DNA of 64,000 nt from Crenalkalicoccus roseus (GTDB lineage Bacteria; Pseudomonadota; Alphaproteobacteria; Acetobacterales; Acetobacteraceae), in the NCBI RefSeq assembly GCF_004761865.1, contig NZ_SJDM01000002.1, positions 102,521 through 166,520 on the forward strand, in the 5' to 3' direction. Each line of letters begins with the position of its first letter. The stretch's first letter is position 1. The position numbers and the translations under genes are program-made. The notes beneath the pieces were generated by a model that was not told the DNA's origin, did not search any database, and was given only the letters and a program-made list of their open reading frames with translations. Shown here piece after piece: positions 52,889 to 61,864 of this stretch.

Positions 52889-52968
52889 GCGCCGCACAAT
52901 ACCAGTCCCCGCAGGCCACCAAGCGTCCGGGCGGCCGTTGCACAGGAACACTCCAGGAGGACTGCCGG

Positions 52969-53430
52969 ATGCGCTGGGAAGCCCATCCCGTTACCCCCGC
53001 CGCGGCCTTCGGGTCGCCGCCGCTCGGCACCGCGGTGCTGCGCGGGCTCAGGAACCGCTGCCCGGCCTGTGGCGAGGGGCAGGTGTTCCAGGGCTACCTC
53101 AGGGTGGTGCCGCGCTGCGCGTCCTGCGCCGCCCCGCTCGGGGCGCTGCGGGCGGACGACGCGCCCCCCTACTTCACCATCTTCATCGTCGGCAAGCTGC
53201 TGCTGCCCCTGGCCCTTCTGGTGGAGAAGGCCTGGATGCCGCCAATGTGGCTGCACATGGCGCTGTGGCTGCCGCTCTTCGCCATCCTCTGCACCCTGGC
53301 GCTGCGCCCGATCAAGGGCGCGGTGGTGGGCTGGATGGCCAGCCTCGGCCTCACCGGGGAGGAGCATGGCCCGGCCCTGCCCGTCGCCGCCCCGTTGCCC
53401 GGGGCGGATCGCGGGCGGCCGGGCGCGTGA
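52969..53430 (+). CDS. DUF983 zinc-ribbon membrane protein
   Basis: A 153-residue DUF983 protein: an N-terminal zinc ribbon (RCPACGEG and PRCASCAAPLG, two CxxC knuckles) followed by two transmembrane helices around FTIFIVGKLLLPLALLV and LHMALWLPLFAILCTLALRP. Function is not established, though the family is common in alphaproteobacteria. The ATG follows CCAGGAGG. It is followed by an UPF0262 gene after 29 bp. Confidence 0.9.
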   Translation: MRWEAHPVTPAAAFGSPPLGTAVLRGLRNRCPACGEGQVFQGYLRVVPRCASCAAPLGALRADDAPPYFTIFIVGKLLLPLALLVEKAWMPPMWLHMALWLPLFAILCTLALRPIKGAVVGWMASLGLTGEEHGPALPVAAPLPGADRGRPGA

Positions 53431-53459
53431 CCCCGCCCGATGAGCAGGGGATCGGAACC

Positions 53460-53999
53460 ATGCGGCGGGCGCCGCTGAGCGGGGGCGGCGCCGGCCTGGC
53501 CGATGCCCCGTCGTCGGCGGAGACGGCACGGGCGACGCGCCGCCTGGAGCGGATCGAGCTGCCGGATGCGACGCCGCTGCCCTCCGCCTATGCCGAGGCG
53601 GACCGGCGGCAGGCGGTGGCCGACCTGCTGCAGGACAACAGCTTCGACCCGAGCGGCATCCCCGGCGGCCCCTTCGTCCTGCGCCTGATGGTGCGGGAGG
53701 GGCGGCTGATCCTCGACATCCGGGACGGCGAGGACCGCCCGCTGCGCGCGGTGATCCTCGCCCTCGGCCCGTTCCGGCGGCTGATCAAGGATTACCACCT
53801 GATCGTGGAGAGCCACGAGCGGGCGGTGGTCGAGGGCGGGCACGAGGCGCGGATCCAGGCCATAGACATGGGCCGGCGCGGCCTGCACAACGAGGGCGCG
53901 GCGCTGTTGCAGGAGCGGCTGCGCGGCCGCGTCTCGGTGGATTTCGAGACCGCCCGCCGCCTCTTCACCCTGGTCTGCGCCCTGCATCAGCGCATCTGA
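53460..53999 (+). CDS. UPF0262 family protein
   Basis: A 179-residue soluble protein of the UPF0262 family found in alphaproteobacteria; function unknown. Family landmarks are EADRRQAVADLLQDNSF, LILDIRD, PFRRLIKDYHLIVESHE and QAIDMGRRGLHNEGA. A GTG at 53427 overlapping the DUF983 stop is an alternative start, but the ATG gives the expected length after a variable leader. Likely co-transcribed with the DUF983 gene. Confidence 0.88.
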   Translation: MRRAPLSGGGAGLADAPSSAETARATRRLERIELPDATPLPSAYAEADRRQAVADLLQDNSFDPSGIPGGPFVLRLMVREGRLILDIRDGEDRPLRAVILALGPFRRLIKDYHLIVESHERAVVEGGHEARIQAIDMGRRGLHNEGAALLQERLRGRVSVDFETARRLFTLVCALHQRI

Positions 54000-54012
54000 G
54001 CGGGCGCCCGGC

Positions 54013-54810
54013 TCAGCCGCCGTTCCAGCCCTCGGCCCAGGGCGCCTGGCCTTGCGCCCACATCTCCTCGAGCTGCTTCTTGTCGCGCAGCGTGTCCATG
54101 GAGAACCAGAAATCGTCATGCCGCCAGGCCATCAGCTCGCCATCCGCGGCGAGGCGCTCGAGCGGCTCCTTCTCGAAGACGGTGTGATCGCCCTCGATGT
54201 AGTCGAGCACGCGGGGCGACAGCACGAAGAACCCGCCATTGATGCGGTTCTCCCCGGCCGGCGGCTTCTCGCGGAAGGCCCGCACCCGGTCGCCCTGCAG
54301 GTCGAGGGAGCCGAAGCGGGAGGGCGGGTGCACCGCGATCACCGTGGCGAGGCGGCCGTGCGAGAGGTGGAAGGCGATCACCTTCTGGATGTCGAGCCTC
54401 GCCACGCCGTCGCCATAGGTCATGCAGAAGGGCTCGTCGCCCAGGTAGTCCCGCAGCCGCCGCAGCCGGCCTCCGGTCATGGTGGTGAGGCCGGTGTCCA
54501 CCAGCGTCACCTTCCAGGATTCGGCGCGGCGGTCATGCGTGAGCATCTCGTTGCGGCTGTAGTCGAAGGTGACGTCGCTGGTGTGCAGCCGGTAGTTGGC
54601 GAAGAACTCCTTGATCATGTAGCCCTTGTAGCCGAGCGGAATCACGAATTCCGAGATCCCGTTCGCCAGGTAGATCTTCATGATGTGCCACAGGATCGGG
54701 CGCCCCCCGATCTCGACCATCGGCTTGGGGCGCGCCTCCGTCTCCTCCATCAGCCGCGTGCCGTACCCGCCGGCAAGGATCACCGCCCGGCGCACCTTTC
54801 CAACCGCCAT
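54013..54810 (-). CDS. Glucose-1-phosphate cytidylyltransferase-like enzyme
   Basis: A 265-residue sugar-1-phosphate nucleotidyltransferase. The nucleotide-binding start VILAGGYGTRL, then RPKPMVEIGGRPILWHIM and GYKGYMIKEFFANY, match RfbF, which makes CDP-glucose. YGDGVARLDI is the metal-binding region. CDP-glucose 4,6-dehydratase (rfbG) is not in the window. It is divergent from three glycan genes, consistent with surface polysaccharide synthesis. Confidence 0.88.
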   Translation of the reverse strand: MAVGKVRRAVILAGGYGTRLMEETEARPKPMVEIGGRPILWHIMKIYLANGISEFVIPLGYKGYMIKEFFANYRLHTSDVTFDYSRNEMLTHDRRAESWKVTLVDTGLTTMTGGRLRRLRDYLGDEPFCMTYGDGVARLDIQKVIAFHLSHGRLATVIAVHPPSRFGSLDLQGDRVRAFREKPPAGENRINGGFFVLSPRVLDYIEGDHTVFEKEPLERLAADGELMAWRHDDFWFSMDTLRDKKQLEEMWAQGQAPWAEGWNGG

Positions 54811-54980
54811 GGATTGTCCTCAAGAACCTGATAGGTGGCGTCACCGGCGCGCCGGCGTCCGGAACGATGCTTAGCCCAGTCCGGGCGCGTGGGCTGTCTC
54901 GAAAACTTCGTCTCGCGTTAGTTTGAGAGGCGCAGCTTGCGTCTTTGCCTCAGCCTGCTGGGGCCCGCCCCGGAGCTCCA

Positions 54981-55892
54981 ATGACCTGTCGCACGGCGCT
55001 GCTGTTTCAGACCCATTTCTTCGACCGCGGCGCGGCGCGCGTCTTCGCGCGCCTCCGCCGCGGCCTGCCGGCGCATTACGAGCCCTGGGTGCTGATCCAT
55101 CTCCCCCCCGGCGCGCCGGTGCCGCCCCTGCTCCAGCGGGTGCCGCACCACGTGGCGCGCACGCCGGAGCTTCGCTTCCCCCCTTATGTCACGAAATGCG
55201 GCGGCGCCGACTGGAACCTGTGGAATGGCGGCCACACCGACCTGGTGCCGCTGCACTTCCTCCGCGCCCATCCCGAGTACGACCGCGCCTGGCTGGTCGA
55301 GTACGATGTGCGCTTCAGCGGCCCCTGGTACCGCTTCTTCGGTGCCTTCGAGGACCATCCGGCCGATTTCATCGTTCCCGTGCTGCGCCGCCGCACCGAC
55401 CAGCCGGACTGGATGTGGTGGCACACCCTGCGCCCGCCCGTGCCGCTGGCGGAGGAGGAGATGCTCTGCGCCTTCATGCCGGTCTGGCGGGTCAGCCGCG
55501 CCGGCTGGCAGGCGGTGGACGCGGCCTGGCGCGCCGGCTGGGCCGGCCATTCGGAAACCGTCTGGCCCACCGCCATCGCGCGGGCCGGGCTGACCCTGCT
55601 CGACCCCGGTGGGGACGGCCCCTTCACCCCGCCCGCGCTGCGCGGGCGCTTCTACAGCAGCACCATGCAGGACATCGGCCTCGCCCCGGGCACGCTGATG
55701 TGGAAGCCGCCGCTCCTGCGCGCCGGCAGCCGGCCGGACATGCTCTGGCACCCGGTCAAGCCCTTCTGGCCCAGGGTCGAGCTGCGCCAGGCCGTGCGGG
55801 ACCTTCGCATGGACCTCGGCGCGGCGCGGCGGCGGCTGTTCGCCCGGCTGCTGAGCCGCGGCGTCGGGGAAGCGGGCCGCGCCGCCCCATGA
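54981..55892 (+). CDS. Putative glycosyltransferase-like protein
   Basis: A 303-residue protein with ALLFQTHFFDRGAARVFARL at the start and an acidic WLVEYDVRFSGPWYRFF segment near residue 110 that could be the metal/nucleotide-sugar site of a GT-A fold. The length and the pattern (WWHTLRP, FMPVWRVSRAGW) suggest a bacterial glycosyltransferase, but I cannot assign a CAZy family. The ATG at 54981 is favoured over a TTG at 54945 because CCGGAG precedes it. Its stop overlaps the next ATG by 4 bp. Confidence 0.65.
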   Translation: MTCRTALLFQTHFFDRGAARVFARLRRGLPAHYEPWVLIHLPPGAPVPPLLQRVPHHVARTPELRFPPYVTKCGGADWNLWNGGHTDLVPLHFLRAHPEYDRAWLVEYDVRFSGPWYRFFGAFEDHPADFIVPVLRRRTDQPDWMWWHTLRPPVPLAEEEMLCAFMPVWRVSRAGWQAVDAAWRAGWAGHSETVWPTAIARAGLTLLDPGGDGPFTPPALRGRFYSSTMQDIGLAPGTLMWKPPLLRAGSRPDMLWHPVKPFWPRVELRQAVRDLRMDLGAARRRLFARLLSRGVGEAGRAAP

Positions 55893-56662
55893 GCGGCGGC
55901 GCCACGGCGCCGCTGCCCTGCCACCCCGGGCTTCGGGAGATGGAGCGGCTGAAGCGGCGGCTCGACCGCGTGCCGGCCCTGCTCGGCGGAGCCCGGCGGG
56001 TGCGCCTGTGCGGCCTGCCGCCGCCGGAGGATGCCGAGGGCGCGCTCCGCCTCGAGGGGGTGGCGGCGCTGCTCGCCGCGCACGGCCTCGCGGTGGAGGA
56101 GCGCCCCCCCCGGACCGGCAGGGCGGAGCCCGCCCTCTGGCTCGGCGGCGAGGTGGGAGAGCTGCCGCGCCTCGCGCGGGGCGCGCCGGTGCTGCTCTGG
56201 CCCCCTGCCGATGCCCCGCCGGCCCATGTCGCGGCGGCCCTGGGCGCGCGGCCGGGCGCGCGCCTCCTGCTCGCCCATCCCGAGGCCGCGCCGCCCGGGC
56301 AGGAGGCGATGGCGATGCCTGACCCGGCCCATGCCCTCTGGGGCCTGCTCGACCACCATCCGCAGGGCGCCGGGGTGCTGGCGGTCGGGGGCGATCACCC
56401 ATGGGCGGCGCTGCTGCCGCCCGGGCGGGTGGCGCTGGCGCGGCGGATTGCCCGGCTGCACCGCGGGCTCCGCCTGCCGCTCGGCCGCCCGGCCGCGCTC
56501 GCCCGCCGGCGCCTGCTGGAAGCGGCCCGGCGCGTCGTGGCGGCGCATGCGGAGGTCGAGACGGACCGCCCCGGCGCCAGCCTGTTCGCCGCCCTGCTCG
56601 GCCGCCCGGCGCGGCTGCGGGGCGCCGCCGCCGCCTACTGGCGCGCCTGGGGGGCGGCATGA
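55889..56662 (+). CDS. Divergent polysaccharide pyruvyl transferase-like protein
   Basis: A 257-residue protein. The C-terminal VETDRPGASLFAALLGRPARL aligns by eye with the conserved VTDRLHxxIxAxLLGxP block of polysaccharide pyruvyl transferases, and PALWLGGEVGELPRL suits the middle of that fold. The Leu-His of the motif is Pro-Gly here, so activity is doubtful or altered. Both ends overlap neighbours by 4 bp, making it the centre of a coupled three-gene unit. Confidence 0.55.
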   Translation: MSGGATAPLPCHPGLREMERLKRRLDRVPALLGGARRVRLCGLPPPEDAEGALRLEGVAALLAAHGLAVEERPPRTGRAEPALWLGGEVGELPRLARGAPVLLWPPADAPPAHVAAALGARPGARLLLAHPEAAPPGQEAMAMPDPAHALWGLLDHHPQGAGVLAVGGDHPWAALLPPGRVALARRIARLHRGLRLPLGRPAALARRRLLEAARRVVAAHAEVETDRPGASLFAALLGRPARLRGAAAAYWRAWGAA

Positions 56663-58629
56663 GCCCGCCGCTCGCCGGCCTCGCCTGCCTGGTGCTGGCG
56701 CATGACAACGCGGCACAGCTCCGCCTGCTGCTGGAGAGCCTCGGTGCAGCGGGGGCGCGCTGCCTCGTCCATCTCGACCCGCGCGCCGCCGGGCTGCGCC
56801 GCGAGCTCGCCGCCGCGCCGCCGGCGGGCACGGCGCTGCTGGCGGAGGAACGCTGCCGCCGCATCGCCTGGGGCGGCTTCGCCATGGTCGAGGCGACGCT
56901 CGCCCTGATGCGCGAGGCGCTGGCCGATCCGGGGACGCGCCATCTCTGCCTGCTCTCCGGCACCCACCTGCCGGTGCAGCCGCCGGAGCGCATCGCCGCC
57001 TTCCTGTTCGACGGCAGGGAGCACATGGATCTGCGCCTGGCCGCGGCGGAGCCGCCGGAGCGCGAGAGCCTGCACCGCTTCTGGCATCCCGCCCTGCCGG
57101 GGCGGGAGGCGGAGCGGCCGCTGCTGCGGGCGCTGAACCGCAACGCTTGGCGGCTCGGCCGGCGCGACCTGGCGCGCGGGCTGCGCGGGATGACACCGAT
57201 GGTCGGCAGCCAGTGGTGGCACATGACCGCCGGCTGCGCCCGCGACCTGCTCGCCTTCCTCGACGCCAACCCCTGGTACGCCGCCTTCTTCCGCCGCGTG
57301 CGCATCCCCGACGAGGCGTTCTTCCAGACCTTGCTCGGCGCCACGGCGTATGCGGAGCGGGTGGGCGAGCCCCCCTCCTGGCAGCGCATCGACGCCTACA
57401 GCCCCCGCCTCATCGGCACGGCGGAACTCGCCGCGGCGCGCGCCAGCGGCCGGCCCTTCGCGCGCAAATTCGACCTGGCGCGGGAGCCGGCGGCGGTGCG
57501 GGAGGCGCTGCGCCTCGCCGCCCCGCGCCGCCCGGCCGCGCCCTCCGCCCTGCCGGACGGGCTGGCGCCGCTCGGCCCCGAGCCGCGGCCGGAGCCCGGC
57601 GAGATCCTCGCGCTCCTGGTCACGCGCGACGAGGCGCTGCGCCTGCCCGCGGCGCTGCGCCACCTGCGCCGCCTCGGCGTGGACCGCGCGCTGGTGGTGG
57701 ACAACCGCTCGGGCGACGCCACGCGCGAGATCGCGGCGCGGCACCCCTGGGTGCACCTGTTCGACGCGCCGGGCAGCTATGCCGCCTCGAATTTCGGCGT
57801 GGACTGGACCAACGCGCTGCTCGACCGCTACGCGCGCGGCCACTGGGTGCTGGTGGTGGATGCGGACGAGCTGCTGGTCTTCCCCGGCAGCGACGAGGCG
57901 GGGCTGCGGCCGCTCTGCGAGCATCTCGACGCGCTGGGTTCGGAGGCGCTGCGCACTCTCCTGCTCGACTGCTTCCCGGCCGAGCCGCTGCGCGCGGTGC
58001 GCTTCGCCCCGGGCGACGATCTGCTCGCGGCCGCGCCCTGGTTCGAGCCGCCGGCGCTGCGCCGCGAGCCGGCGCCGCATTTCCCCTGGGAGCAGGAATA
58101 TGGCGGGCTGCGCGAGCGCCTGTTCTTCCCCGAGGCCGATCCGCGCCGGCCGGGGCGCCTGATCCACCAGAAGCTGTTCAACCTCGGCTGGCGCCTGCCG
58201 CCGCTGCGCCGGGCCGCCTGGTTCCGGGCGCTGGCGCCGCGCCGCTCGCCGAACCTGACCAAGGTGCCGCTGGTGCGGTGGCGGGAGGGGGCGCGGCTGA
58301 TCTCCTCCACCCACATGCTGGCGCCGATGGCGATGGCGGCGGACCAGCCGAGCGGGGTGCTGCTGCACTTCAAGTACCTGCAGGATTTCCACGCCCGCGC
58401 CGAGGACGCGGTGGCGCGCGGCGCGCATTTCGACGGCTCGCGCGAATACCGCCGCTACCTGGAGGCGCTGCGCGCCGACCCGGATTTCCGCCTGCACTCG
58501 GAGCGCAGCCTGCGCTTCGCCGGCCCGGACCAGCTCGTGGCGCTCGGCCTGATGCGCGACAGCGAGGGCTGGCGGGCGGCGCGCGGCGCGCACCGCGCCA
58601 GGCACGCGGAGGCACGCGCCGGCGTCTGA
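56659..58629 (+). CDS. Two-domain glycosyltransferase (GT14-like plus GT2-like)
   Basis: A 656-residue fusion. Residues 1-290 resemble core-2/I-branching (GT14) enzymes: IAWGGFAMVEATLALM, LCLLSGTHLPVQPPE, GSQWWHMTAGCARDLL and VRIPDEAFFQTLL. Residues 315-600 are a GT2/DUF4422-like domain with LVTRDEALRLPAALRHL, VVDNRSGDATREI and metal-binding Asp401-x-Asp403 in VVDADELLVFPG. Neither domain has a membrane segment. The start overlaps the previous stop by 4 bp. It probably adds two successive or branching sugars to a surface glycan. Confidence 0.8.
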   Translation: MSPPLAGLACLVLAHDNAAQLRLLLESLGAAGARCLVHLDPRAAGLRRELAAAPPAGTALLAEERCRRIAWGGFAMVEATLALMREALADPGTRHLCLLSGTHLPVQPPERIAAFLFDGREHMDLRLAAAEPPERESLHRFWHPALPGREAERPLLRALNRNAWRLGRRDLARGLRGMTPMVGSQWWHMTAGCARDLLAFLDANPWYAAFFRRVRIPDEAFFQTLLGATAYAERVGEPPSWQRIDAYSPRLIGTAELAAARASGRPFARKFDLAREPAAVREALRLAAPRRPAAPSALPDGLAPLGPEPRPEPGEILALLVTRDEALRLPAALRHLRRLGVDRALVVDNRSGDATREIAARHPWVHLFDAPGSYAASNFGVDWTNALLDRYARGHWVLVVDADELLVFPGSDEAGLRPLCEHLDALGSEALRTLLLDCFPAEPLRAVRFAPGDDLLAAAPWFEPPALRREPAPHFPWEQEYGGLRERLFFPEADPRRPGRLIHQKLFNLGWRLPPLRRAAWFRALAPRRSPNLTKVPLVRWREGARLISSTHMLAPMAMAADQPSGVLLHFKYLQDFHARAEDAVARGAHFDGSREYRRYLEALRADPDFRLHSERSLRFAGPDQLVALGLMRDSEGWRAARGAHRARHAEARAGV

Positions 58630-58701
58630 CGCGGCCGGCGCGCCGCCGGGCGGGCCCGCGTCCGGCGGGGGCGGCTCGGTCGCGATCCGCGGGATTTGGC
58701 G

Positions 58702-60090
58702 TCAGTCCTCGCCGAGCCAGGTCTCCCGGTGCTGGCGCGGCACGAAGCGGCCCGTTCCCGGGCGCGCCAGCACCTCCGCCCCGTCCCAGATGCAGCGGCC
58801 GCGCAGGTAGGTGGCGGCGACGCGGGCCCGCATCCGGCGCCCGTCATAGGGCGACCAGCGCGCATCCTCCCGGTCGCGGATCTCGCGCGCGTCGAAGACG
58901 AACTCCCCGCGCTCCAGCACGCAGAGGTCGGCATCCGCGCCGACCCGCAGCGCCCCCTTCTTCGGGTAGAGGCCGTGGAAGCGCGCCGGGCGCTCGGCGC
59001 AGTGCCGGGCCATCAGGGTCGGCGGCAGGCCGCGCTCGGCGAGCAGGGTGTACATCAGCGGCGCGAAGCTCTGCAGCCCGGTCAGCCCGGCGCCGGGGGC
59101 GAAGATGTCGCCCTCGTAGAGCTTGCGCCCGCGCGGCCAGGGGGCGTGGTCGGTCGAGACGTAGGCGACCTTGCCGGCGAGGAGCGCGCCCCACATCCGC
59201 TCCACCTCCGCGGCGGTGCGGAAGGGCGGGTTGCACTTGCCGAAGCCCTGCAGGCGGACGAGGTCCTCCTCGGTCATGCAGAGGTACTGGATGCAGGCCT
59301 CGCCGGTGGTCCTGGCGCCGCTGCGGCGGAACACCTCGGCCAGCTCGAAGCCGCGGGCGAGGGAGGAATGGGCGATGTGCACATGCGCCCCCGTCTCCAG
59401 CGCCATCTCGAAGATGGTGAGGTCCGCCAGGGTCTCGGCCAGCGGCGGGCGGGTACGGCAGTGCATGATCGGGTCGGTGCGCCCGGCCGCCTTCGCCTCC
59501 GCCGTCAGGCGCTCGACCAGCTCCTGATCCTCGTTGTGCACCGCCACCATCAGCCCGGTCTTCGCGATCTCGCGGAAGGCGGCGACCATGGTCGGGTGGT
59601 CTATGCGCGGGAAGCGGACCGGGTCGTACTCGTAGGTGGAGAGCTTGAAGCTGCAGGCCCCCGCCTCGGCGAGGCCGGCGATCGCCTCCACGCCGCCGGA
59701 TTTCGCGATCGTGCCGTAGAGCGCCATGTCCACATGGGAGGTGCGCTCCACCCATGCCGCCTTCTCGCGGAGGATCGCCGCGTCGGTGACGGGGCGCGGC
59801 ACGTCGTAGGGCATGTCCACGCAGGTGGTGACGCCGCCGGCGGCGGCGGACATGGAGGCGCCCTCGATCCCGGGCCAGCCGGTGGAGGAGGAGGTGTGCA
59901 TGTGCCCGTCCACCAGGCCGGGCAGCACCAGCCTGCCCGAATGGTCGGCGAGGCTGGCCGCGGGCGGCGCCACGCCCTGGCCGATCGCCGCGATCCGCTC
60001 GCCCCGCACCGCGACGTAGCCATCGGCCAGCACGGCACCGGGCAGCACGAGATCGCCGCGGATCACGAGGTCGAAGGGGGCGGTCTCCAT
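58702..60090 (-). CDS. Allantoinase/hydantoinase-family amidohydrolase
   Basis: A 462-residue cyclic amidohydrolase. Metal site DGHMHT (His63, His65), carboxylated Lys149 in [11 protein letters not shown], further His in VAVHNEDQ and HIAHSS, and Asp in STDHAPW. The arrangement fits allantoinase, dihydropyrimidinase or hydantoinase rather than bacterial pyrimidine-pathway dihydroorotase. With an N-carbamoyl hydrolase and a hydantoin racemase 7-8 kb upstream it could supply the ring-opening step of hydantoin use. It is divergent from prpD. Confidence 0.85.
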   Translation of the reverse strand: METAPFDLVIRGDLVLPGAVLADGYVAVRGERIAAIGQGVAPPAASLADHSGRLVLPGLVDGHMHTSSSTGWPGIEGASMSAAAGGVTTCVDMPYDVPRPVTDAAILREKAAWVERTSHVDMALYGTIAKSGGVEAIAGLAEAGACSFKLSTYEYDPVRFPRIDHPTMVAAFREIAKTGLMVAVHNEDQELVERLTAEAKAAGRTDPIMHCRTRPPLAETLADLTIFEMALETGAHVHIAHSSLARGFELAEVFRRSGARTTGEACIQYLCMTEEDLVRLQGFGKCNPPFRTAAEVERMWGALLAGKVAYVSTDHAPWPRGRKLYEGDIFAPGAGLTGLQSFAPLMYTLLAERGLPPTLMARHCAERPARFHGLYPKKGALRVGADADLCVLERGEFVFDAREIRDREDARWSPYDGRRMRARVAATYLRGRCIWDGAEVLARPGTGRFVPRQHRETWLGED

Positions 60091-60260
60091 GGGGGGCGCT
60101 CCGGCATCGGGGACGGCAGGCTAGGCCGGGCCGCTGGCCGCCTCAACCCGCGGGCGGGGGCGGGCGCCCGCCGCCCGCGCGCGATCCGCGATGGACGAAA
60201 GCCGCGCATAGGGACAGAAAGCGTCTCACCACCGCAGCCACAGAGGGGGACGACAGGCCC

Positions 60261-61814
60261 GTGCAGTACCACCCCGTCAAGCTCTACCCGTCCAAGGCCC
60301 TGCTGCCGCGCGAGGAGCAGCTCGCCTGGAAGATCGCCGGCGTCGCGGCCGACAGGGTGCCGGTCGAGAAGGACGTGCAGGAGATGATCATCAACCGGAT
60401 CATCGACAACGCCGCCGTCGCGATCGCCGCCATCAACCGCCGCCCCGTGGTCTCCGCCCGCGGCATGGCGCTCGGCCATCCGGTACGCGCCCGCGACGGG
60501 CGGGCGGGGGCGACGGTGTTCGGCGTGCGCGCGGCGACCCGCGTCTCCCCCGAATGGGCGGCCTGGGCCAACGGCACGGCGGTGCGCGAGCTCGACATGC
60601 ACGACACCTTCCTCGCCGCCGACTACTCCCACCCCGCCGACAACATCCCGCCGATCCTCGCCGTCGCGCAGCACATGGAGCGCTCGGGGCGGGACCTGAT
60701 CCGGGGCATCGCCACCGGCTACGAGATCCAGATCAACCTCGTGCGCGCCATCTGCCTGCACGAGCACAAGGTGGACCACATCGCCCATCTCTGCCCCGCC
60801 GCCGCCGCCGGGATCGGCACCCTGCTCGGGCTGAAGCAGGAGGTGATCTACCAGGCGGTACAGCAGGCGGTGCACACCGCCATCACCTTCCGCCAGTCGC
60901 GCAAGGGGGAGATCAGCTCCTGGAAGGCCTACGCCCCGGCCCATGCCGGCAAGCTGGCGGTGGAGGCGGTGGACCGCTGCATGCGCGGGGAGGGCGCGCC
61001 CTCCCCGATCTACGAGGGCGAGGACAGCATCATCGGCTGGGTGCTGTCGGGGCGGACCGTGGCCGACCAGAAGGGCCGCGCCGCCGCCTACGAGCCCGTG
61101 TACTACGAGGTGCCGCTGCCCGCGCCCGGCGAGCCCAAGCGGGGCATCATGGACAGCTACACCAAGGAGCACTCGGCCGAGTACCAGTCCCAGGCGCTGA
61201 TCGACCTCGCCTTCCGGATGCGCGAGCAGATCCGGGACTTCGAGGACATCGAGCGGATCGTCATCCACACCTCCCACCACACCCACTACGTGATCGGGAC
61301 CGGCGCCAACGACCCGCAGAAGATGGACCCGAAGGCGTCGCGCGAGACGCTCGACCACTCCATCATGTACATCTTCGCCGTGGCGCTGCAGGACGGGCGC
61401 TGGCACCACGTGGACAGCTACACCCCGAAGCGGGCCTCCCGCCCCGACACGGTCAGGCTGTGGCACAAGATCGAGACCCGGGAGGACCCGGAGTGGACCC
61501 GGCGCTACCACTCCCGCGATCCGAACGAGCTCTCCTTCGGCGGGCGGGTGGAGATCTTCTTCAAGGACGGCACGCGGATCGAGGACCAGCTCGCGGTCGC
61601 CAACGCCCACCCGCTCGGCGCCCGGCCCTTCGCGCGGGACGACTACATCAACAAGTTCCTGACCCTGACCGAGGGGCTGATCTCGGCGCGGGAGGCCAAC
61701 CGCTTCCTCGCCGACGTGCAGGACCTGGCCCGGATCCCGGCCGGGGAGCTGCACGCGCTGAACGTGGCCCTGCCCGCCGGCGCGCTCGAGGAGGCGAAGC
61801 CCGGCATCTTCTGA
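60261..61814 (+). CDS. prpD: MmgE/PrpD-family 2-methylcitrate dehydratase
   Basis: A 517-residue MmgE/PrpD protein, of PrpD length. Typical blocks are [32 protein letters not shown], the GYEIQINL segment and [19 protein letters not shown]. PrpD dehydrates 2-methylcitrate to 2-methylaconitate in propionate breakdown. It is followed after 50 bp by a citrate/methylcitrate synthase, which strongly supports this role. The start is GTG (60261) after AGGGGGACGACAGG. Confidence 0.9.
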   Translation: MQYHPVKLYPSKALLPREEQLAWKIAGVAADRVPVEKDVQEMIINRIIDNAAVAIAAINRRPVVSARGMALGHPVRARDGRAGATVFGVRAATRVSPEWAAWANGTAVRELDMHDTFLAADYSHPADNIPPILAVAQHMERSGRDLIRGIATGYEIQINLVRAICLHEHKVDHIAHLCPAAAAGIGTLLGLKQEVIYQAVQQAVHTAITFRQSRKGEISSWKAYAPAHAGKLAVEAVDRCMRGEGAPSPIYEGEDSIIGWVLSGRTVADQKGRAAAYEPVYYEVPLPAPGEPKRGIMDSYTKEHSAEYQSQALIDLAFRMREQIRDFEDIERIVIHTSHHTHYVIGTGANDPQKMDPKASRETLDHSIMYIFAVALQDGRWHHVDSYTPKRASRPDTVRLWHKIETREDPEWTRRYHSRDPNELSFGGRVEIFFKDGTRIEDQLAVANAHPLGARPFARDDYINKFLTLTEGLISAREANRFLADVQDLARIPAGELHALNVALPAGALEEAKPGIF

Positions 61815-61824
61815 ACCAGGAGCG

Positions 61825-61841
61825 GGGGGCGCACCGCCCCC
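61825..61841 (+). other. Hairpin between prpD and prpC
   Basis: GGGGGCG (61825-61831), loop CAC, CGCCCCC (61835-61841). It lies in the 50-bp gap of the operon and could reduce read-through or stabilise the prpD transcript. Confidence 0.35.
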
Positions 61842-61864
61842 GCCCCGCCCGAGGGAGCGAACCG

